From Neelides folsomi (Eukaryota; Arthropoda; Collembola; Neelipleona; Neelidae), in assembly GCA_034687125.1 (NCBI GenBank), contig JAQGBZ010000595.1, positions 1 to 28,347 on the forward strand: a DNA stretch of 28,347 nt, read 5' to 3'. Position numbers and translations under genes: made by a program. The notes below the pieces were generated by a model that searched no databases, had not been told where the DNA came from, and worked only from the letters and a program-made list of their open reading frames with translations. The number at the start of each line of letters is the position of its first letter. Position 1 is the first letter of the stretch. Shown piece after piece: positions 20,930-28,347 of the stretch.

Positions 20930-23900
20930 TCTTTCTATTAGCTGCTAGTATAATTTAATTACATCGATGTCAAATGCGACAATAATCCACACTAATTTAT
21001 TGGTTCTTACTGAAGTTCTTGATTGATAATACTCAACTTTAAATTTAGTTAATTCATTGATAAATTAACAATGTTAAATGCATAAATTGAATAATTAAGT
21101 TAAAATTAATAAAATCTTGAATTTTATTAATACTAAAGGGAAATGGGATTTTAAAATAAAGGGAATCAAGAGTATTATGAAATGAGTGCAATTTATAGAT
21201 AATATGGAAAAACTGATTGAAAATAACATCGGATGTAAGGTGAGCCACTGACTGAGTGAGCCCATTGAGAACCCAAACATATTCATATGTGTAAACAAAC
21301 CATTTTTTGTCTTGTGGGTTCCTCCTGCGTGTGACGAAATGTTGACGGCTTGCCTTTCTCAGCCATATGATGCTCTGCTTGAATTTACCTTAACCTTCCA
21401 CTGCTCAAACCCTTGTTTAAGGTTAGGGACCGACCCGAAAGGTATATTCACCTTGATTCCAAGGGTTCAATAATTGAAACCCAAATTAAAAGTGATTTGA
21501 AAGAAGCCTTTGGACATCGCGGAATAAAAAAAGTAGTTATAACTTAAATGTTATAGACATCTTATAGTGATGTCTAAGATAGGTAAATTGTTTTATATAT
21601 TACTTTTTTACTACAAAAACTTAAAAAAACTGAAAGAACTTTCAATAAGTATTAGTGGAAATCCTTGAAACAGTGAATGAGGAAATTCGGATTAGGAATA
21701 CATGAGTGAAAAATAGTGGGAAAATGGGAATTGAGGAAAAGAGCTTAAACAAATATAAAATCTGAATCTGAAATTTAAGGAGAGGTGAAATAAAAGTAAA
21801 AAAGTACATAGAAAGGGAAAGCTTTTCCTTTGAAGGCTTTCGTTTTTAGGGGACAAAAGAGTGCTTATTCTTGTATGCGTCTCTAATGTACTATTTGATC
21901 TTCTCTCTCCCTGGGTTTTTTGTCTGGAGTTCCTTAGTTCTTTTTCAGAGATCAATTTACACTCTCAAATTTGGCCGTGGAAAAGTTGGTGGGGGAAGGA
22001 GGGGGAAGAGAAAGAGGAGAATATCAATAAGGATCTTCTTAAAATTCATGTGAAGTCTCTTTACTTTCCTTACAGCACACTTTGCTCCACTCTCCCTTCC
22101 TATTAAACTCCTTTTGCATCGGACTCCTCAACTCCTACGTGAGCTCGCATTTGACTCACTTACGAACAGATCCCTGCCACCTCTTCCCGATTCCAAACAA
22201 GATATTCAACTCAGACAAAATACTTTGGATTCCAAATTTTGAGAAAAAGAACTCTCGTTCCTCTTTCATGGACGGATTTACAATTAGGAAAGACTTGAAG
22301 AGAGATTACAAAATATTTTTCCACTCTTCTGAACTCCTCTCTCTCTTACCACTACATTGAAGTTATAAACACGTATTATTTCTTTCGAGGATTGGATCCG
22401 AGTCAATTCATCCCATTTTATGAGCCCCATTTAACAAGGCCTTCTTTTCCGAGGAGTGTACCAGCGTTCATTGTCATCATAATAATTCTAACTGGAAACT
22501 CTTCACTCATTCTCTACCGCATAAATATATACATTTGTATGAATATAGGATTTGTAAGAACTGTGGAGCCAATAGAGAAGGTGGCAAAAGAAGTTTATAG
22601 ATTGTAAAGACCAGCTGAAGAATCATATAAAGACCAATGACAATAAATGAGGAAATTACAAGATAATAAATATAAAATGAAATCGAGCACAATTTCGACC
22701 AAGTCTGAAATTTCAACAGCTTCCTTTTATGGTTTTAAAATCAGAAATGACTCGCGTATTATTATTATTGTTTAGGGGGAACTGACAAGAACTTGAGTGA
22801 GAGTAGTTGGATTTTGAAATTCAATCTCTTAGCATGACAAACAAAATTGAATTTGGGGAGAGTTGAGGGATAAAAGTTCCCTTATTGAATGGGTTGGAAA
22901 ATCGTCGTCTTAGAAGAATTAAAGACCCTTGATTGGATTCAATTCACATTTTGATTCATTTGGGTGCGAGGAGATGAATCAGGATAATCATAGGATACTT
23001 GAATAGAGATTACACGTTAAGGGCAGCTGTTCGATTTCAAATTTTCTGAAAATCATGAGACACTCGTTTTCCACCAGAGAGTTTTGAAAGAAAAAACCGT
23101 GCACAGGTCTTTGGATGCGACCCACCCTGTTCTCTCCATTTGGTCCGTAAAAGAGTTTCTCGACTCCTGTGTAAATTTCCAAAGTGTTTGTATTTGTTCG
23201 GACGATCGTGAAACTCTTTGAACGGTGGGAGAATGGAAGGGGCCTTCGGACACCGATAAGTCATTACGTCGAGTGTCACAATGGACTTCTCTCTATAGTC
23301 ACCAAATGAAAATCAATGAATAGGGGCCTCATGAACTAAAATATATTAGCTATCTCGCCTACAGTGAGTTACGCTAAACCAAACTTGTAACTTATAAGCT
23401 AAACTTGCAGAAGGTACGCTTCAAATGCAATATTTTTCTTCCTATATGTATGGTACATACCTATAGCACATGTGGTACATAAAATATAAATACATATGGT
23501 ACTTGCATGCATACCATGCTATTCATTCCATCCATGATGAATATCCCCAGTTCCTCTATTCATTATTAAATAGGAGAGACACTTTAGGAATTTCCATATG
23601 TTCTTTCTACTTTGGCCCAGAAGCCTTCCATTGTCAATTCTCGAATTTGTTCCGAAATGAGAATGAATGAAACGATAAAGATGAATATGCACGTTGTTCC
23701 TCAACTCTCGGTTCAACTAATTTTTCAAACCATTTTCAGTTTGATTCATGCTCTACGGATTTATACAAATAGTGCTGACTTACGTATAATCTTCTCCGTT
23801 TTCATGTCATAATGCATTACATTATAATTTTAAATGCAAACTCCAACAGTGTGTATCCGCGTTATTCACGGATCCTTTCATAATAGGAAATTCACCAATA
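20930..23900. other. Non-coding landscape with alternating A+T-rich and balanced islands
   Basis: Islands at about 21690-22450 and 22740-23300 hold many short ORFs in several frames on both strands. None shows a domain or paired splice sites. A small inverted repeat (tagacatc / gatgtcta, arms of 8) lies near 21552-21574. Nothing else recognised. Confidence 0.45.
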
Positions 23901-23924
23901 AATTTTACTTTTCTCTCTTTGCAG

Positions 23925-23963
23925 AGTAAAGATTCTTCACCTGTCACTTACTCCAAAGTATAA
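23925..23963 (+). CDS. Possible short 3'-terminal exon
   Basis: A very good plus-strand acceptor, a pyrimidine tract ending ttctctctttgcag (AG at 23923-23924), is followed in one frame by SKDSSPVTYSKV and TAA at 23961-23963. The end S-K-V would fit a class I PDZ-binding C-terminus (S/T-x-hydrophobic). No upstream coding exon or poly(A) signal close by is visible, so this rests on one splice site. Confidence 0.15.
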   Translation, partial: SKDSSPVTYSKV

Positions 23964-24352
23964 TTTAGCTCGGCCATATGCACCCGACATATGGTTCTCA
24001 TTGGGCATTAGTGGACATTAGTCCAGTGTTGTGAAAGAGAAAAACAAAATTTTTCCGAAGATTCTCTTATCCTTGTTTTCCACTTACCGGTCAGGTAGTT
24101 AAGACTTGTATGTAACAAGAGAGTTTGGGATTAAGGAATGAGAGATCGTGATGGCTCTTCAACTTCAAGACTTTACATGCATGCATACATATATACTTAC
24201 ATATAGCGCAGTTATGATAATGAATTTCCTCTGATTGAGAATTTATTTTTGAGTCGACTTCTATCCTTATTTTTCACTTAATCAGGAAGACAATTGGGTT
24301 TGAAGAATGTTTGCTGTATGTGCTTGTGGAATCATAAGTGTCGTGATGGTGG

Positions 24353-24406
24353 AAGTGGATTTCAATCAGAGAGGAACGAGAATTCCTCTCTGATTGAAAT
24401 CCTCTT
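24353..24406. repeat. Long hairpin: 20-bp perfect stem, 6-nt loop, extended to 24 positions
   Basis: The arm at 24357-24376 (ggatttcaatcagagaggaa) and its exact reverse complement at 24383-24402 flank the loop cgagaa. After one T-T mismatch (24356/24403) three further pairs form (24353-24355 with 24404-24406). The mixed base composition makes this very unlikely by chance in this window. Could be a structured RNA, a cruciform, or a recent inverted duplication. Confidence 0.9.
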
Positions 24407-24814
24407 GAAAATGGAATACTTCTTAAACTGACTGTGTTTGGAAAGAATATGCCGACTTACATATCTGTCTTTTTACTCGTTTTATAGCTTACTTTTCTTC
24501 CTTTAGTTTCGGGTGACTGAATTCAACATTTTCTATATTACTCTCTTTCTTCCACTTTGGATTTGGCCTCAAGGCAGAAACTTCGGCCTTTTTCCGATTT
24601 CTTAAGAAACTTGTTCCAGCTCAAGAGCAAAGCTTTAGTTAAAGCTTCAAAGCCACTGTACAGAAAATGTACTATTATGGACCTTATAGCCGCTTATATT
24701 AGCTATATATTTAGTATATAAATTATATTTTTCTTTGGACCTATATTTCAATCCACTTCATTACTATCTCTTAAAATAAAAATAGGGGCGAGTGAAATAT
24801 CTATTCCCTGTCTG

Positions 24815-24820
24815 TCAGTC
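24815..24820 (+). promoter_or_regulatory. Initiator-like site TCAGTC ahead of a GA-rich tract
   Basis: ctgTCAGTCact (A+1 at 24817) fits the arthropod initiator and lies 36 bp before an (AG)12 run. There is no TATA box at -30 or DPE at +28. Downstream ATG at 24880 opens only 14 codons. Weak promoter candidate, plus strand. Confidence 0.2.
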
Positions 24821-24852
24821 ACTCAGCTCCCCTATTGTCTCTCTGTTTCCGA

Positions 24853-24876
24853 AGAGAGAGAGAGAGAGAGAGAGAG
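24853..24876. repeat. (AG)12 microsatellite
   Basis: Uninterrupted AG dinucleotides, flanked on the left by a ctctctg stretch. In arthropods such GA repeats can bind GAGA factor; here that role is only a possibility. Confidence 0.95.
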
Positions 24877-24906
24877 AAAATGTCTCGCGTGAAAATACGA
24901 CGTGAA

Positions 24907-26440
24907 GGGAAAGAGAGCTTATGAACTTTAATAATTATTGCCTTATTTATAAACTTTTTAGCCTTTCCGGCTCCTATGAGAGGTTCGAACTTCACAGAGG
25001 GATTTCCGATTGTAATTCATACTTATCGCTTCTCCTTGTTCATTACTAAATGACATTTTGTGGGTTTAATTTTAAATATGTCTTTTTCTTTTTAGTCTTT
25101 TTTAAATCCTTTTAAGAATGTCTTTGAATTCTACTCTAGTGCAGTACATATACAAGTACATATATTTACATATACTCTACATCCATACATGATCCTCTGT
25201 AGATTATAATCATTTCGAAATGAAATTATAATTTAACCTTTCCAAAGTTTAAAGTGTTTATTTCATATTTTAATTAGATGCATGCATATGAGTAAATGAC
25301 ATCTTATAATTCTTTTTTAGAAAAGTACTTTATTGAATCTATGTATTGATATACCTAGTATATATTTATGCTATGAATCTGAATACAATGCCAACTTTTA
25401 AAATTTTTATTATTGTATATTTAATAACTTATAAAATGAAATTAGAATGAATTAAAGTTTTAATTGGTTGAAATCTCAATGTCAGAATATCTCTGATTAT
25501 CGGAATGTTAAATACAGGAAATACATTATATAAAATATATTGTTTAACACATCATTAATCTTTCTTTAATTTTTGAGCTCTTTAGGTTTTTAGAGCTCAT
25601 CCTCTACATCTTTAATGTTTTTTTCCAACTGTCATACAGACTCGGGAGGTTCATTGCGTGAATATGCGTGCGTATGGTGAAGACTATGAATAAAATATGA
25701 TATGATAATTGTACAGGGCAGGTGGTAGTTTACTCCAATGAGGTAAAGGTAGCAAGGCTGGAGTTGATTTAGCCTAATGATAGAGCTTTCCCTTCTCCTC
25801 TTCTTCCATTCTTCTATGACAAGTGAAACAAAGGGCAAAGATTGGAAGAAGAGTTGATGCGTAACTGATGTTGAGTAACGTGGCAGGGGAGCTTCGACCA
25901 ACAACTTCGTCTCTGTCCAGCCAAACAAAATTTAAAATATAATGTTGAAAATGGAAAACAATAAGAGATAAGCCTCTTTCTTGCGTGTCTAACGCGAAGG
26001 GTTTTCTAACAAATTGCGATTCAAGTAAATATTTTCGTGATGGACTCAAAATTATCAGTTCAAGATCTTTCAAATGTTAATATACAAGTAGTAAATGTAG
26101 TAAATACAAATACATATTACTGTATAAGTTTCACAATTTCTATATTCCAAGCTATCAAGCTACTTGCTACTTTCATATTATTGATTCATTAGCCATCAAA
26201 ATTGTTGTTAATATCTAATCTAGTAATAAATAATAATTTTATTGTACATAATTTATAAGTGAAATTATACAATTAAACAACATTATGTATTGAATGTATG
26301 TATATAATGTAATCTTAATTACTTTTTTAATTCCCCTCAATCAAAAAATTAATTCATATTTATTAAGTATTAAACCATTTTAATCATAAAATTAAGCCAA
26401 GATTGATCAAAATCTTCTCAATATCTCGATTTTATGAAAT
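24907..26440. other. Non-coding stretch, nothing recognised
   Basis: A+T-rich apart from an island at 25640-26060 where two minus-strand ORFs (25632-25928, 25774-26073) overlap in different frames. Neither has a recognised domain. The extensive open frames in one place suggest composition or a decayed element. Confidence 0.45.
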
Positions 26441-28347
26441 ATAATTATGAACTTATTTAAGATATTGGTATTCATTAAAATGGTATTGACAATTGATAAA
26501 ATTTTTCTCGCTCAATGTCAGCCCCCTTTGGAGTTAAATAAAGACTTGTTGAAGAAATACATGAAGAATGATTTAAGGGGCGGAAAATATAAAAGACTTA
26601 AAGGATTTTTAAACTTGCTCAAAACAACATTTTTGTGAAGTAAAATTTTAATTAAGTGTCCAGCGGTTGTAAACAAAATAGGGCGCCTCAGCGGCGTCAA
26701 CTTCTATTAACATCAATATGATGAATAAAGGTACAATGCATCTTCCTTTCAACCTCACTAGAAGAAAAGGAGGACAAACGAGAAAGGAGTTGAGTTCGAC
26801 TACATGTAAACTTCTAAGCTCACAAGTGCATTTCAAATGAAGATTATTCGGCAGAGCGAAAAGCTTTTTAGTGAGAAAGCTAGTATAGTGAAGGCTTCGT
26901 AATGGTAGTTCAGTAGTCGGAGTCCTAAAACCCATTTTGATTTTGATTCAAACAAACAAAATGCTCGAAAACCCTTTAAAACATCTCATTTCATTTTCAT
27001 CCACTTCCATTCACTTGTTGCTCATCGTCTCCATAGCCCAGGAAAGAGTTTTGATGAGGGAGAAACTGCCATTGAGTGAGTGCGTCGAGACTCTGTAAGA
27101 GGGGTAGGGGAAAACATCATGTATAGCGCATTGGGTAGGTCAGGGAGAGGGAAATAAGGCTGAGGGGAATGATGAACAGCCTTTGTTTCCTTCTCAATGG
27201 AGAGCGTACGGAGCCTTTGATGATCTCTTTTGTTTATCTTCAACGTTCTCATCCGGCTCTTCAACCCCCTGAGATTTTCCTATTTAGACTGCCGGCATCG
27301 AAAGAGGAACTAAAAAGCCTCCTTAATGCATCCTTAAATACGTATCACATTCCCCAATGTATTGGGGATGAATCTGAGAGATGAGAATTCCAAACGGATA
27401 AATGTAACTTTCCCCCTTGACATTCTCTTTAAAACGAGCAAGAGTTTAGGAATGTTCTTTATCTTTGGCATTCTTTAATAAATGAATTTTTCGTTCATTT
27501 AAACTAATTTGACGATTGGGGTTCGAAAAAAGAAGTGCGAGGTTTTGGATCGAAACATATTACTTCCCCAAATGATGAACCCTTAAATTATAACATTAAA
27601 TTTTTGGGAACGTGGCTTTATGGTATTATTATATTGTGACCTATGATTTTTTCACAATTCTAATTCTAGCTTTGTGGAAAGCATTGAAAAGCCTATTAGA
27701 GGCAGAACACTAATTACATATATCGCCTTAGCTTTCTGTCTCTCTTTTAAACATTCTATGGCTCCTTCGAGTCAGCATGGTATTAAATTGAATAGTGAGC
27801 CAAAGAAGTCAAAGTGAAAAATGCCGAGAATTGCTTCAGGGGGGCCTAAGGATATAAGGATATAAGGATTCTCAACACTGCCTATGCAGTACATGGGAGA
27901 ATTGAATGTATAGCATACAGAGATTTGACTTGGTCAGACAACCTTTTGCCTCTTCCTTGACCAGGTGAAACTGAACGATTCCTGGAAATTCTCCCCATTT
28001 CAAAGGCATTAAAATAAAAAACGAATAAACCCGTTCTCCTCTACACATAACACCTCTTCTATCCAATCCGACTTTCATATATTGTAAAGAAACTCACTCA
28101 GGTACCTAATCTAGATTTATAGATTTGTTAAAAGTTTCGAAAAATTCCTTATTGCTGTTGTTTTTTCTATAAAAAGAAGAGAGAATTTAATTATTTAGTA
28201 TTTTAAGAGACGAAAATCATCGTCGTAGGATGAAAGCAATAAAAATACTACTCGTGAGCACGGGAGTTGCCAAAATCCCTTTTACGACTACCTTGCATTC
28301 TTTTCTCAAATTATTCAGTATATCACATTTTGCACTTTAATTAATCA
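26441..28347. other. Non-coding stretch with balanced islands at 26640-27640 and 27700-28080
   Basis: Holds a 63-codon Lys-rich plus ORF (26447-26638) and several short ORFs on both strands, none with a recognised domain. A short tandem of aaggatat units occurs at 27847-27869, and a small imperfect palindrome (tccccaat gt attgggga) at 27351-27368. No RNA gene recognised to the window edge. Confidence 0.45.

Noticed and set aside
24975..24995. GGTTCGAAC resembling a tRNA B box
   Set aside because: No matching A box or cloverleaf arms upstream, and the terminal part of the B box (CC) is missing.
25632..26073. Two overlapping minus-strand ORFs of 98 and 99 codons
   Set aside because: They occupy the same DNA in different frames and neither shows a family signature or splice sites.
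26447..26638. 63-codon Lys-rich ORF that resembles a small secreted cationic peptide
   Set aside because: The hydrophobic N-terminus is broken by Lys and Asp residues, no convincing signal peptide results, and the length is within chance for this window.
1..28347. Transposase, reverse transcriptase, CRISPR or bacterial operon content
   Set aside because: I looked for catalytic motifs in the open frames and for regularly spaced direct repeats on both strands and saw none.

Overview
This is eukaryotic, intron-containing DNA, A+T-rich (about two thirds by eye), with many long ORF-less stretches and scattered 'tacatatgtatgtac'-type words. The one certain gene is a multi-C2H2 zinc-finger protein whose fingers and linkers look arthropod. 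Base composition and the style of the simple repeats suggest a crustacean such as a caligid copepod (sea louse). That taxon is an impression, not something proved here.

The central gene lies on the minus strand. Two coding exons (15643-14504 and 12826-11510) are separated by a 1,677-bp GT-AG intron in phase 0. Joined, they encode 818 residues: one finger near the N-terminus, a long Pro/His/Asn/Gly-rich region, a second finger ending exactly at the splice junction, a Ser/Pro/Gln-rich region with a phospho-dependent SUMOylation consensus, and a C-terminal block of four fingers. It is most likely a nuclear sequence-specific transcription factor. A short upstream ORF overlaps its first start codon.

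Upstream of this gene (15.7-20 kb) are sites that could be distal non-coding 5' exons and promoters for it: a minus-strand TATA box at 19904-19910 with good donors near 19620, and an initiator plus donor at 18271-18405. These are inferences. Good plus-strand donors (16646, 17361, 18116) suggest that another transcript may run the other way.

The flanks (1-11.5 kb and 20-28.3 kb) look like a gene-poor regulatory landscape: A+T-rich DNA broken by islands of more balanced composition, typically 200-800 bp, that carry short ORFs in several frames and no family I recognise. A few possible isolated exons (2966-3264 minus, 5630-5977 plus, 18592-18795 plus, 19403-19684 plus, 23925-23963 plus) are listed with low confidence. 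Notable structures are a 20-bp perfect hairpin at 24357-24402, a 19-bp near-perfect palindrome at 5985-6024, several shorter inverted repeats and an (AG)12 microsatellite next to an initiator-like site. I saw no rRNA, tRNA, CRISPR array or recognisable transposase or reverse transcriptase. No clearly new multi-gene system is visible.
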